From: Spirogloea muscicola
Taxonomy: Eukaryota; Streptophyta; Zygnematophyceae; Spirogloeales; Spirogloeaceae
Assembly: GCA_009602725.1 (NCBI GenBank)
Contig: WELB01000022.1
Coordinates: 622,942-645,074 of the forward strand
DNA length: 22,133 bases
Reading direction: 5' to 3'
How positions within the stretch are numbered: the stretch's first letter is position 1; the number at the start of each line of letters is the position of its first letter. Shown here in pieces: positions 1 to 10,743 of this stretch. The notes beneath the pieces were generated by a model that was given only the letters and a program-made list of their open reading frames with translations, searched no databases and was not told the origin of the DNA. The position numbers and the translations under genes were made by a program.

Positions 1-2
1 GC

Positions 3-242
3 TCGCCCGGCGGCTTGCCCGTGGCGCTGGGGCTCACGCCGTACGCGGAGCGGCTCAACGGCGCCGCCGCCGCGGTGGGCCTCGCCGCCGTGCTGGCCGT
101 CGAGGCGGCGTCCGGGCGCGCCTTCGTCGCGTACCACGACGTCGCCACGATCGCCGTGCAGGCCTATGCCGTGCTGGGCGCCGCCGCGCTCGTCGTCAAG
201 CTCGACAAGGAGCGCGCCAGCGTCTGGCCCAAGGGCAAGTAA
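3..242 (+). CDS. LHC/HLIP-like membrane protein, C-terminal part (5' partial)
   Basis: An open frame enters from the left edge and stops at TAA (240-242), giving 79 residues. No ATG lies in the visible part, so the start is upstream. The first hydrophobic segment (residues about 14-34) begins PYAERLNGAAAAVG. This resembles the chlorophyll-binding helix of the LHC/ELIP/HLIP superfamily (ExxNGRxAMxG). The Glu and Asn are present, but the usual Arg after Gly is Ala. A second hydrophobic stretch (DVATIAVQAYAVLGAAALVV) follows, then a short charged tail ending WPKGK. A plastid thylakoid location is inferred from the family only. It could instead be an unrelated two-helix membrane protein with a chance match. 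The gene points toward HBS1 (convergent). Confidence 0.5.
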   Translation, partial: SPGGLPVALGLTPYAERLNGAAAAVGLAAVLAVEAASGRAFVAYHDVATIAVQAYAVLGAAALVVKLDKERASVWPKGK

Positions 243-841
243 CGGTAGCCGCCGTCGAAGTAACGTTAGCCGCCGTCGTCGCCGCCGCCGTCGCTGCTTG
301 GTGCCATTGCCATCATCGCGGCCATCTGAAGCGCTGCCCTGTCCTTGTGCCTTGCCGATACCGCCGAGGCCTGCCTAGTCAATGTGATCACCAGCTCCGT
401 GTCATAAGCGTCCGCTGGCCATGTTGCAGCCGCGCTCTCGACTGAAGCTGCTGCCGGCAGGCGTAACAGAGCACGGAGACCTTGCTAGACTGGCTGTGGC
501 CACTACATTGGGACTACGCGCTCAATGGATGGCAGAGGAAATTGTTGGGTTTTTTGCGCTTTTTGCATGTGATACAGGCTACATCAAATGTCAAATTCGC
601 TTTTGCGGCAACACCTGCAGCAGCTCGGTGCTGTGCGTGGCTTAGCGGGCAGAGCAGAGCGCCGTGCCACTCTTGACTGGCATCGTGTCTCTGTTGAGCA
701 CCAGTGAGAGCTGAGCTTGGCTTGCCTTACCTTCTGGCAGGCAAGCACATCTCCTAATCTCGCAACGAGGCTAGCGGTGTTCTGCACGTCGCGGCGACCT
801 TGGCGTGTCTGAATTCATGCAGCATCATCCAGAATATGAGT
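243..841. other. Convergent intergenic region / 3' UTRs
   Basis: This stretch lies between the plus-strand LHC-like stop and the minus-strand HBS1 stop, so it must hold both 3' UTRs. The first 60 bases after the stop contain GCCGCCGTCG-type repeats (roughly 247-295). I saw no chlorophyte-type TGTAA polyadenylation signal for either gene. Short open frames here have no recognisable protein character. Confidence 0.6.
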
Positions 842-3800
842 TTATTGAAATTGCAAAATCTTTGTCACAATACCGACGGCCAGAGTCCGGCCGGTGTCGC
901 GCAGGGCAAGCCGACCCAGCGCTCGAAAGTCTGCGTATGCCTCGAGACAGACAGGCCGGTCTGGAACGACCTGCCAGCCAATTTCAGCCGTGCTAATTTC
1001 AATCAGAAAGAATGACTGTCATGTTGAACAGTGATAATGTTGCTCATAAAGAAGTGTGTATGCTGTCAGAGACTGCAAGGCTGTAATTAGTAGTTCTATC
1101 AAGTTCGTAACAGCAGCATTGGCATCTACACAAGACTGTGTCGCCTTGCCCCACAAAGTGCAGCAACTTCAGCTGAAGCTAGTGAAATGTACTGATTGAA
1201 TGACTGACTGGATCTCCATGCGTGGGTCACCTCAATGAGGCAGCTTTGGTTTGTGGTGAGGTGCCGAGGCCGCTGGCGAACTGTGGCACCAGTCTTTGGG
1301 TCCAGCACTGCCACGAGCTGTGCGATGTGCGCCGGCTCCTTCAGGCAATGTGCGTGCATCGTCACCTGCAACCACTCGCGCTTTCCGAAGGATATGAGGA
1401 CACGTGAACACATTGTAGTCAGGCCAACCTGGTGGCTAGATAAGTGACAAATGCTGGGAGTTGACAGTCTTGTTCTATATTAGGCAGTAGGAAGTTAGCT
1501 TGAGATAAAAGATGACGGCCACTGTAGAAAACACAAGATTGCAGTTGCAGAATACAATCAATCAATTTGTGCTCACAGGAGTAAGAATGTATAGCCAGCC
1601 TATGTCTTTACTTCAAAATGTCAGAGCTTGCATAGATATTGGAGCGTTAATAGCGCGCACTTGAGCGCCTCGGAGGAGGGGCATGGTGAGCGCGAGCGTG
1701 AGGATCCGGGCCTCAAAGCGGACGGCCCGAGGGACGGGCCACTTCGGGTTGCAGAGGACGCCGCCAACAGCGAGGGCGCCGGCATCCACGCCATTCAGCC
1801 CGAGGTCTACACTGTCGCCTGCACGGGCAATTGGAACAGCGGCGCCGCCACGCTCGATGGCCTTGACTGTGGCCAGCTCTCCAATCGGCATCAGCAAAAC
1901 CTGCACTGGCAGCGCCCATGTCAGCTTGTAAAACCGCGTCGCACTGTTCACATAGTTGCCTTGATCATCAGCAACATGTAGGCCCTAGAAAGCGTGGGAT
2001 GAGTACTAGAAAGTAGTTAGTACAACGATGATTCATTAGCTGGGATAAGCTGCATATGCAAGCACCTTGCTGCCTGGCTGCACGGCACCAGCCTCAATCT
2101 TCCCGCCAACGGCCGCCTGTCCCAGCGTGCGGCTCCTCACCAGCTCCGAGATCGTCACCCGCAGTGGCTTCTCCACGTGCTGTGCAGCCGGCGTGAAGAG
2201 GTCAATGATCTCCAGGAGCGTTGGGCCCTTGTACCTGCACAATCAATACACACCTGTTAGCTCACTGGCAGCCAACCAAGTCCTTTGCAGCTGCGTTTGG
2301 GTCTGCCTGCAGATCCCGCACATCCTGAGTGAATGTAGGGCAATAAGAGATGCAGAAGTACAAGCAACCCACGGACTTAACAACCACATAAATATCCCAC
2401 AACAGAGATTGAGAAATGAAGGCATCCTCTGCTTGTGATCAGCACTGAGATTGAATTGAGTGGCACACTGCGAATATCAGCTCACCAGCCCAGGGCGCTG
2501 GTTGTTGGAGCCGCGACCAGGTTCTCGCCCTGGAGCGCGCTCACTGGGATGTAGCGGATGGCAGAGTCCTTGTAACCACACGAGCGCAGGAATGGCGTGA
2601 GGGCCTCCTTAATGGCATTGAAGGCCGCCTCGGCAAAGCCCACCACGTCCATCTTGTTGACGACCACAGCAAGCTGCTCGACGCCCAGTGCCCGCGCCAG
2701 CTGGGCGTGCTCACGCGTCTGGCCGTCGCCGCCGCCGGCGATACCAGCCTGGCCCTCCATCCCGGCCTCCAGCGCACCGGGTGCAGCGTCAACAACGAGC
2801 AGCGCTGCATCGGCCTGTGATGCGCCCGAGATCATGGATGGCACAAAGTCCCGGTGGCCTGGCGCATCTAGCAGAACCACGTGAGTCCTGCGATTGCACA
2901 GGGAGAGCATACTTAAGGGTCGGCTGCCCTTAGGACGCCAATTGTAAACCAAACCGCAGAAAGTATGTGGTGCACGGGCTATCAGAGGCCATGGTTGTCT
3001 GTATCCAGCCAAAAGAGGGACTCCTTAAGCAAGTACAGGACATTCTCTGTGATCTCAAGTTCCAAGGTATGACAGAATTTGCAGAAACAATCAAGCAAGA
3101 TAATAGGCGACATGCACCCAAAGTATGCAGTAGCAAGCAAGCTGGCTCCAACAGCCTCCAGTGTTCTCAGAAAATCTGACTCAAATTCAGAGCCACAAGC
3201 TACAAAAGTCAAGCATACCGCTTACTGCCAATCACAAGGGACCGTTGAGGCAAGGGGTGCCAGTATCTCAATTACTGTAACCCAGCCAATGGCGACAACA
3301 TCAGGATGGCAGATGAAGTTGGTCGGTGAGGGCTTATTTAGCACTGACCTGGGCGTCTCGAAATGGGCCACAGCCAATGACATCGTCACACCGCGCGCCC
3401 GCTCCTCAACAGACTCATCAAGGACCCACGCAAAGGCAAAGGACCCCTTCCCCTGCAAGCCCCACAAGGCTAGCTTGGTATCTCAATACTTTTTAGTAAA
3501 TGGTATGCGTCTTGTGTTTGTCTGTAATAATCTATTGCATATATGGTGCCCACTAATCTGCTGATGAGATGACATGCTATGAAGACTGACGTACATATTG
3601 GGGTATGGCAGGACTCCCTAAGCTCACCTGCTCTTGCGCCTCCTTCTTGTTGCGGTGCATCTCGCGCTGTGTGACATTGCCCAGCAGGTGCAGCACGTGG
3701 CCCATGAGCGTCGACTTGCCAGCGTCCACGTGTCCCATCTGCGCCCCTCCAAGAGTTCGGCTTGAACAGGGCAGGAATGTATGGCAATCAGCACAGCTTG

Positions 3801-6191
3801 GCTTAACAGCATTTCATGTACTGCATCGTATGATCAAGGACAGCCTCATGTTTCTACACAAGGCTATGCATTCAATCAGTTGAGCAGATGTCACTTGCTG
3901 AAGCAGCGTGACATGTCTGCGAAGGAGGCACTCACGACAATGAGATGAAGAGGCTGCTTGGCATGTGGGTCCATCTCCGCAAGCATCCAGGGCTCCGGCA
4001 AGTACTGCGCTGGCGGCTTGCTGCTGCCGTTAGCCTGGCCCACCGCCGGCTGGGAGCCCACAGCCTGCTGCCGCACAGCCAGCTCCTCAATGCTGGCTGC
4101 CAGCTCTCTCACATTGATGTCCTTTTTGGTGGAGCTGGCAGGTCTGCCCTGGTCTGACAATCTGCCTGCCGTCGCCCCACCGGACAGCGGGCCTGCTTGG
4201 GCAGTCACCGCCACAACACCTAAGAGGAAGCCCACACAATGTGCAATGTCACTTGGCGCGCACATGAATACTATACCACCTAGTGAGGTCAACTTAAGTG
4301 TAATGACGGGCATGCAAAGAAGTAAAGGCAGCGAGCTCTAAAATCGGTTGCAGAGACTCTGGTTTCAAAGTGAAAGATAGAGATAAGCTTTTGGTGGCTC
4401 AAGTGACCAAGCCTCAGATGAAAAGATGTTACTGATGCAGGTTCGTAATTGTATTAGCAAGACCATCTTGGGAAAATGCAAGATCCAGGCCGGCTGCTAT
4501 CAGGTCCTGCACTTGAGGACCTCGCACCTGGCGCCTTGGTGCGGGAAGTCTGCACAGCCTCATCTGGCGAGGGTGTATCGAAATGAAAGGAATCTGCAAT
4601 CACGTAAAGCAGGGCGGCACGGCGACAGCCACAATAGGATTATTCTTTGAGGGGCAAAGGACCATTGTTCTTACCTACACCCCAAATGCCAAACCCCTAG
4701 CTCTCTGAACAACATCCGGAATCATCCACCCTGGACAGTGAACACGGAGTCCCTTAACCTAAGGTTACCATGATCTGCAGGTCTATCAGCCTCTCGCCGA
4801 GGATGTGGGGTTTTGTTTGTTGCGCCTGGCGGAATGTCAGTTAATTGGTCAACTATCAAACCTAATGGACAGGCTTTACCAGCTATTATGCGTATCATGC
4901 GAAAGCAATTCAAGACCTAAGCAGCAGGTTGCTCAAAAGTGTACAGCTTTTGAGCCTAAAGGTCGGCAGCCAGCACTAGCTGGTCTCACCTATCTGCTTG
5001 ATTGCGCTGCCGGCAGGGTGCAATGGGAAAGTCTGCGTCCTATGGCGGAGAGCCGCCGCTTGGCTGCTGCTGCCGGGCAGGGGTCTGCAGAGGGACTGGG
5101 CAAGAGACGAGCCTTTAGCGACCTTTCCCAGGCCACGCTCAATTGGTGCCGGCGTTGCCGTCGGTACCTCCGCTGCCAAGTCCGCTGTTTCTGAAAGGCA
5201 CCCAGCTCACAAAGTCATGTATTAGCACGAAGCAGGTGTGCCACTCCCCACTCTAAGTCAGCCCGTCATTCAAGCACCTGGGTTCTCCTTTGTTGTTGCA
5301 CGTCAAGGTGGATTGACTAATACTACAATGTCCGCACACTTCATATCCTACTAAGATTGTGCCTGTAATGATCAGGCCTGAGAAATACTGTGTCTTTGAG
5401 CAAAGCAAGATCAGGTGGAGGTAGCTATTGGGTATCAGGTTCTAACATGTTGCAGAGAACAGGCTTGTACCTAAGCATTCAGGACCAGTACAATGAGTGA
5501 CGCAGCGGTTTGTACAATTGGCTGACCCACATACCCACATATATATGACTGACAGCTGCTACCTGACATGAGCGTCTCTGCGGCCCGCCTCTCATCCACG
5601 TCTTGCTCATTGGCCCTGAGGCCTCCGCTGTCAATGTCGACGTGGTCCGCGCCCAGCCCGTGCAGCTGCTGCTGGCGCAACGACCCGCAGACTTCGCACG
5701 CCAGGTACTCGCCGGGGTTGTCATAGGTACACACTTCGCACTGCCATATTGTGCTAGCAAGCTGCTCACTGGCAGCCGCTGCCGGCTCGCTTCGTTGCAG
5801 TCCACCTGACCCAGCTGCAGCAAAGGTTAGCAAATTGGAGACGGCAGCACTATCGATGATGAAACCCACAGAAATGACATTGAATTCTTGTGCTGAACCC
5901 TAGTCCTCGACCTTAAGCTCTGTCGACCTGCTGCGCTAGAGGCACTGGCAGCACACTGCTCGGCTGCAGAAGCAAAGAGCCCTCACGACAGCATTGGTGT
6001 CAGAACAGGGGACCAGCTGGCCAGCACTCCTCAGGCAGGGCACCTGGTCCTGCGCGGGTGGGGGCGTCCTCGGTCGTGCTGCCGCCAGCCTCCTCCCCAG
6101 CGTCCTCGTCATCATAGTAGCCGCCGTCACCATAGCCATCGTCGAGGTCGTCATCATCGTAGGCCACCTTGCCGTAGCTCTTGCGGGGCAT
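842..6191 (-). CDS. HBS1: HBS1-like translational GTPase (ribosome rescue / no-go decay)
   Basis: Exons on the minus strand, 5' to 3': 6191-6044, 5814-5563, 5190-4990, 4593-4528, 4219-3936, 3738-3628, 3452-3349, 2887-2486, 2234-2066, 1900-1661, 1365-1231, 970-842 (TAA). All junctions are GT-AG and in phase, giving 746 residues. The start is ATG in GCCGCCATGCCC; the protein opens MPRK followed by an acidic D/Y/G stretch, as plant HBS1 does. A RanBP2-type zinc finger covers residues 73-96 (Cys 75, 78, 89, 92). The plant HBS1 motif [10 protein letters not shown] follows at 205-214. GTPase motifs are GHVDAGKST (319-327), ERARGVTM (371-378), DAPGH (396-400), NKMD (466-469) and SAL (505-507). EF1A-like beta-barrel domains II and III follow to the end ([13 protein letters not shown]). 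Family role: with Pelota/Dom34 it binds stalled ribosomes in the cytoplasm. Exon 3 (5190-4990) and the exon 5 acceptor (4219, or 4192) are the least certain; all conserved-domain junctions are firm. Confidence 0.95.
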
Positions 6192-6840
6192 GGCGGCCAG
6201 CCACAGCACCAGGTGACGGCCGGGAGCAGGCTCAACGAAGCTCTTGCCAACACCACTGTGACAGCAGGTAGCAAATCAAGATCTCGCCTCTGTGCAAGTA
6301 GCCGCTGCCTCCCCGCTAAACCCCATGTTGGCCATCGCGGAGCCCTCCATAAGGCAGCAGCTGCCACCGACTCCTGTCAGCTGCTGCCCAAGATCTGTCC
6401 ACCGTAACCCACCGGACATCTGCCGCGCCCCTCCATCATGTAGCGGTCGATCCCAGTTTCACGAGTTGGGTACAATCAGCCGGAGGCGAGCTCATCACGC
6501 CTGCTCTCGCTTCTGAGCAAGCACCATGGTGTCGTTCTTGCCACAGCCCAGGCGCCTGGAGCCGGCAAGAGGAGCAGTGTAGGGAGCGCCGACTGTGCTG
6601 TGGCCAAGAAGGGGCGAACATGAGTCTCCACTCGATAAGACCAAAACCTTAAACCCTAAACCCGAAGTAGTTCTACCAGTCACCAGCAAGCGAAGCGAAG
6701 GGGAACCCTGATTCGTCACCTGGTGCACGTGGGCAGACCTCTGGAAGCTGTTGCGGAGCTACTGCGCTGCGAGCGACGCGCGCCGTCACACTCCCGCACC
6801 GTTATCTTGACGAAGACCGCCCAAGGCTGCCGCCCCAGCA
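6192..6840. other. HBS1 5' flank, possible bidirectional promoter
   Basis: No convincing coding exon was found between the HBS1 start codon and the next plus-strand candidate frames. The stretch must contain the HBS1 5' UTR and promoter. If the tentative plus-strand gene to the right is real, it would also be a divergent promoter. The one distinctive element is the CCCTAAA-type motif annotated separately. Confidence 0.4.
6643..6665 (+). promoter_or_regulatory. Telo-box-like motif (AAACCCTAAACCC)
   Basis: The sequence AAACCTTAAACCCTAAACCC contains one exact plant-type telomere repeat unit and flanking degenerate units, about 450 bp upstream of the HBS1 ATG. In plants the telo-box AAACCCTAA is a known promoter element of translation-related genes such as those for eEF1A and ribosomal proteins, and HBS1 is an eEF1A relative. 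A regulatory role here is inference; it could also be a short interstitial telomeric relic. Confidence 0.45.
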
Positions 6841-7146
6841 ATGCGGCAGGTCTGCCACACCCCCACAAGCGCCGCGGCGGCAGCCACTGGCGCCGCTGCA
6901 CCGGCTTTCACTGCGTGGCTGCACAGGTCAATTGAACCCGCGTTGCATCTGCGCGCCGGTCGTGCTTTGGCTGCAGCCTCTGGCCGGAGAAGAAAGATGG
7001 AGTGTGTACTGAGGGATGGAGGGCCTGAGTGGCCATGTACAAAGGCAAGCACATTCACATTGACGTTGGCTATAGACGGGAAAGATGTCGTGTATTTGAA
7101 ACAGACGAAGGCCAGAATGGCCAAGTACAAAGGCAAGCACATCTAA
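6841..7146 (+). CDS. Unrecognised open frame, 101 codons, doubtful
   Basis: An uninterrupted ATG-initiated frame (context CCAGCAATG). The first 30 residues are rich in Ala/Thr/Pro and could resemble an organelle-targeting sequence; the rest is basic and ends KARMAKYKGKHI. The frame crosses a diverged direct duplication. It is open together with an antisense frame of similar length, so GC bias alone may explain it. A splice donor at CACAG/GTCAAT (near 6928) would instead make the first part a leader exon. I do not recognise the protein. Confidence 0.15.
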   Translation: MRQVCHTPTSAAAAATGAAAPAFTAWLHRSIEPALHLRAGRALAAASGRRRKMECVLRDGGPEWPCTKASTFTLTLAIDGKDVVYLKQTKARMAKYKGKHI

Positions 7147-7152
7147 TGACGT
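7019..7152. repeat. Diverged direct duplication of about 47 bp
   Basis: Positions 7019-7066 and 7107-7152 align over nearly their whole length. Both share the core GTACAAAGGCAAGCACAT and end in TGACGT, with a few substitutions and one small gap. The copies are 88 bp apart. The offset is not a multiple of three, so the copies are read in different frames and the duplication is not a protein repeat. Confidence 0.7.
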
Positions 7153-8151
7153 ACCTCACCTACAGCAGGTGAGGTACGTTGACCCGCTCAGTAACCACGG
7201 CTCAATACATAAAGGTCGCTAAACAACGCCTGAATACAGGAGACCGCTACCTGGAGACTACTTTCTCTGGCAGCTAGTCTGTCGGATGTGAGGCTCCTTA
7301 CTCGTAACTACTGAGTGGTCCATCCTCCCCCGTTCTGCCATAGCCTCTTCAGGCCCCGCAGTCGCTGCTTAGCTCGTAGTTTGGCCCCTTCGAACCTTGT
7401 CAATTCTTTTCGGGCTGGCTTCTCACAGCCCTTGCCCCCATTGGGAGAGCCGCCACTTCTTCTTTCTCTGACCTGCGGCTGCTCAGTATGGGGTCTAAGC
7501 TCCCAGTGGCCCCTTGAGTCGCTGTGTGGTTCAGCGCTTTTTCTGGCCCATGCAAACTTTGTTCATTCTTTCCATTTGGGCTGGCCAATCACATTCATCG
7601 CCCTCTACTGGAAGAGTCTTTCTCTCTCTTTCAGGTGTCTCTTTCGCTGCCTGACGTGGTATCAAGTAACCAAGCAGTGTGAAGCGGAAGTGATCAAGCA
7701 GAAACATCAGGAGGTAGGCCTGTTACAGCAGATTCTAAAGAAGGCGTACTAGCTCACTGGTCTGCATAATACGATGCATAAAAAAGTGCTCACATGCCTC
7801 ACTGCAGGGACTGGATTTTTGTTTCCTTATCTCCTTGCCTGTATCGTAACATCGTGACAGTTATTTCGAAAGACTAGCTGGGGCGCTGGGCGCAGCTACG
7901 ACTCCGCCGGGGGCAGCGGCCTCGGCGGCGTTGACTCCTCTCACTACATCGGCAGATGCTGCGAAAGATGGAAGACAGCAGCAGCGACAAAGGAGCAGCG
8001 TCCTGCTTCAAGATGGTGCATGCGGCCCGACAGGCTTCACGCTGCCCAAATGCACGCGCGCCTGAGACTCATTCCGGCAACACTGAATCGCTCATTGCAA
8101 ACCCTGACTGACTTTGCATGTGTGGACCGAACTCCTGTTTGCACATGTTGA
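7035..8151 (+). CDS. Tentative multi-exon gene, product unknown
   Basis: Three exon-like pieces join in phase. Piece 1 is 7035-7168, starting with ATG (GTGGCCATG) and ending at CAGCAG/GTGAGG. Piece 2 is 7635-7713, between a strong pyrimidine-rich acceptor (CTCTCTTTCAG) and donor GAG/GTAGGC. Piece 3 is 7861-8151, after acceptor GTGACAG and running to TGA. The charged middle part (KQCEAEVIKQKHQE) looks protein-like. In the last piece two frames are open. The phase-compatible one begins LFRKTSWGAG. Another, begun by TAT TTC GAA, has a more typical algal composition (FERLAGALGAATTPPG) but does not fit the phase. No family is recognised. It could be a decayed gene or chance. Confidence 0.25.
7149..7179. 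repeat. Perfect 13-bp inverted repeat (hairpin)
   Basis: The arms ACGTACCTCACCT (7149-7161) and AGGTGAGGTACGT (7167-7179) are exact reverse complements around the 5-base loop ACAGC. The right arm contains the candidate donor CAG/GTGAGG of the tentative plus-strand gene, so the structure could mask that splice site in RNA. There is no T-run after it. Function is unknown. Confidence 0.8.
7361..7593. repeat. Diverged tandem duplication
   Basis: Positions 7361-7427 and 7518-7593 share an ordered series of blocks: GTCGCTG, GGCCC, AAC.TTGT, ATTCTTT, GGGCTGGC and TCACA, with small gaps. The spacing is about 157 bp. Read on the minus strand, each copy contains GCCAGCCC followed by an A/G-rich stretch. 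That is similar to the core of the repeats near 11.06-11.73 kb, so these may be old relatives of the same family. Confidence 0.5.
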
Positions 8152-8670
8152 CCCAGCTCCTTGAAGCTTCGCCACTGCAATAGCCTCCGTCCTGTTAACC
8201 TGAAAAGTACAGATTATATATAGCAGTGGTGCCCAGACGATGATGACGTGGAATTTGTATGCATCAGGGCATTTTGTCAGAAGCTATACTACGTGCTTGA
8301 CAGTGACATCTACTCAGACATCTGTGTACTGAGAGGAGACACCTGCATTTGACGTAAACTGTTGATTGCAAGGCTAGGCTCTTAAGGAGATCAAAGCTAC
8401 AAGCTCAACAGAATGCACGTTGCAAGTTGACGCCATCACTGTCACGGTGATAGGCTTAAGGGCTTTGCTAAGGTACAATCATCACAAAGTGGCAGTAGCC
8501 TGTTTAGCAGGAATAGCAGTGGCTTGCGGGCCTTCTCAACAAGGCAGACAACCAAAGGAGGGTGCAGCTTAGCCTTCTGCTGAGACCTGTGAGCGTGAGC
8601 TGTGAGCAACACCACGAGCAATGCTGCTTCAGCCGAGCAACTGGAAGCCCCTCTACTTGTGATGCATACA
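8152..8670. other. Intergenic region downstream of the Borealin-like gene
   Basis: No exon with recognisable protein character was found on either strand. The right part must hold the 3' UTR of the minus-strand Borealin-like gene (stop at 8671-8673). A short AT-rich stretch (GATTATATATAG, near 8213) could be promoter-like, but nothing nearby supports that. Confidence 0.5.
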
Positions 8671-10692
8671 TCAAGGGGGCTCGACTTTGACGCAGCCTAC
8701 GGCGCCTGCGCTGATGCCAGGCTTTGCAACTTCCATGTTGGCCATGAGCAAGCTCAGGTGGCTCTGCAGGCTGCGCAGCCGGTCAACGGCTAGGCCGCGC
8801 AAGCGCTCTGGAAGCTGCACAAAGGACGGGCCAGCGCAAGAAGCTCAGGAAATCCATGGGACAGGAAAGGTTTTACTAAATGCTGGCTTGCCATGTCGAG
8901 ACTGTGACAGGTTAAAAGTAGGGGAAGACGACAAGCGGCCAGTACCACTACAGCAGGCTTCTCCGTACCTGCTGACCATCCTCAGGGCAGGAAAGTGTGA
9001 TCACATTGCCGTCACAGTCCAGCTCTACAGCCATGCCAGCAAGCGAGCCGCAGCCTGCGCGAGGATGGGCAGAACACGTTTGCCATTAGACTTGGCAGCA
9101 GTGGCACGAGGACGATTGGCAGCCCCACCCACTGTTACATGTACTTTTCAGACATTAAGCTCCTTGGACAGTCAAGGTAAGCGGCGCATCGGTGACCTAG
9201 CTCCGCGTCGGGCTTCACTGCTGCAGCCGCCTCTGCCGCAGCCCGCGATCTTGTCTGTCGGACGGTGGCGGTCACGCCTGGCATCGCTCTTGAATCGCCT
9301 GCTGGCAATGCTCGCAATTCGCCCCAATGTTAGCTTGTTGCTCATTGTTAGCTCATCAATGCGGCATCTGCAAAGCTGTCTTTCCCGCATGCGGTGCCTG
9401 TGCCACAGAGTTGGCAGTGTCAGTGTCTGTGCAGGGATGCTGAGGTCTGAGAGGCTACCTCGGCATAGTGGAGTGATGCCGCCGCGAGCAGCAAACGTTC
9501 CCAGCGGGGACCCATTGGCCGAGTGGAGCACCTCGCCAAAGCGAGGCAGGCGGCACCCTCCAGGTGTGGCGCTGGCGGTCGCCTCCGCTGCTGCTGGGCC
9601 TGCCACCACAGTCCCCTGCTTCCGCTGACGGCGACCACCAGCCCGCACCGCCTGGCCGTGGCAACGACAGGCGGCAGTGAGCATTGTGGGCGGCAGGAGC
9701 TGCTGATCAGCGCCGCCGCTGCTGCCGCAGACTATGCAGTCGACGGAAGGGCGGCGGAGCTTGCGTGGGCACCGTGGCAGGGGTGGCCATCGCCGTTGGC
9801 ACTTTCCCGTGGTCGGCCCCGCCGGCGGAGGCCGCGGCCAGGCGAGCCGCTTGCGCCCGCGTCATCCGCGCAGGACCGCAGCCGGCAGCCGCCGGCGGCA
9901 CAGCTTCGTCGTCGCCCTCCTGGCCACCACCGCTGGCGTCGGCTTCGCCGCCGGCGTCTGCCACTCCGGCGCGTCGCCTGCGGGCGCCCTGAGAAAGAAT
10001 GCAAGCTGCTGATCTTAATACGGCGGCGGTAAAAGCCAGTTAGGTGCATGCAGAGGGTGTTCATGACTACATTAGCGGAGCCACAGGCCAGGCACACGGG
10101 GCGCTCCTGGTACCCCTGTGTCAGCAATTAGGAAGTCAGATGAGCTGATGGGATAAAGAGCAGCCCCGCTGCGCAAGCCAGAGGCCCTTAGAGCAGGAGA
10201 ACCCCCATGGCCGCCTCAGCAGAAGGAAGCGCCAGCCAGTCTCAGAAGCCACTCTTCAAATGAACGCACTCCACAGGATTTGAACCTGTGCGCTAGTGAG
10301 AAGGCGACGTACTCGCTCAGGATGTCGAGGGCTTCCCTTGTGAGACGTCCGTTCCCCTGGATCCTCCACCTTTCCGTCGCCTGGCCCGTCGCAGAGCGGC
10401 GGCGGCGGCTCCGCCTCCACGGCGGACGCGGCGGGGCCGTCGCGGCCGTCCAGGCGAGCGGCGGCGGCCAGCACGGCGGCCTCGACGCTGCCGCCATGGT
10501 CGTCGCGGAAGGCGCGCAGGGTCATGGCCCGCACGCAGCGCGGCAGCATGAGGAGCTGCGCCCGCAGCTCGCCGCGCAGCGCAGCCTCGCGCTCCTCCCT
10601 GTACGCCCGCAGCGCCGCACAGCGCGCCTCCACTGCCGCCGCCGCCACGCCGGTCAGGGCCGAGCCCCGCGTCGCAAAAGGCGGCGGCTGCG

Positions 10693-10743
<51 letters not shown>

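Noticed and set aside
1628-1981. 117-codon plus-strand frame over the HBS1 C-terminal region
   Set aside because: It is antisense to HBS1 exon 10 (1900-1661), which encodes the conserved EF1A-like domain II/III sequence.
4722-4913. 63-codon minus-strand frame within the HBS1 gene
   Set aside because: It lies in the intron between exons 3 and 4, lacks matching splice borders, and is not part of the conserved protein.
8687-9628. A 313-codon plus-strand open frame
   Set aside because: It is the antisense shadow of Borealin exons 3-6 and their introns. The minus-strand exons show the conserved protein motifs; this frame does not.
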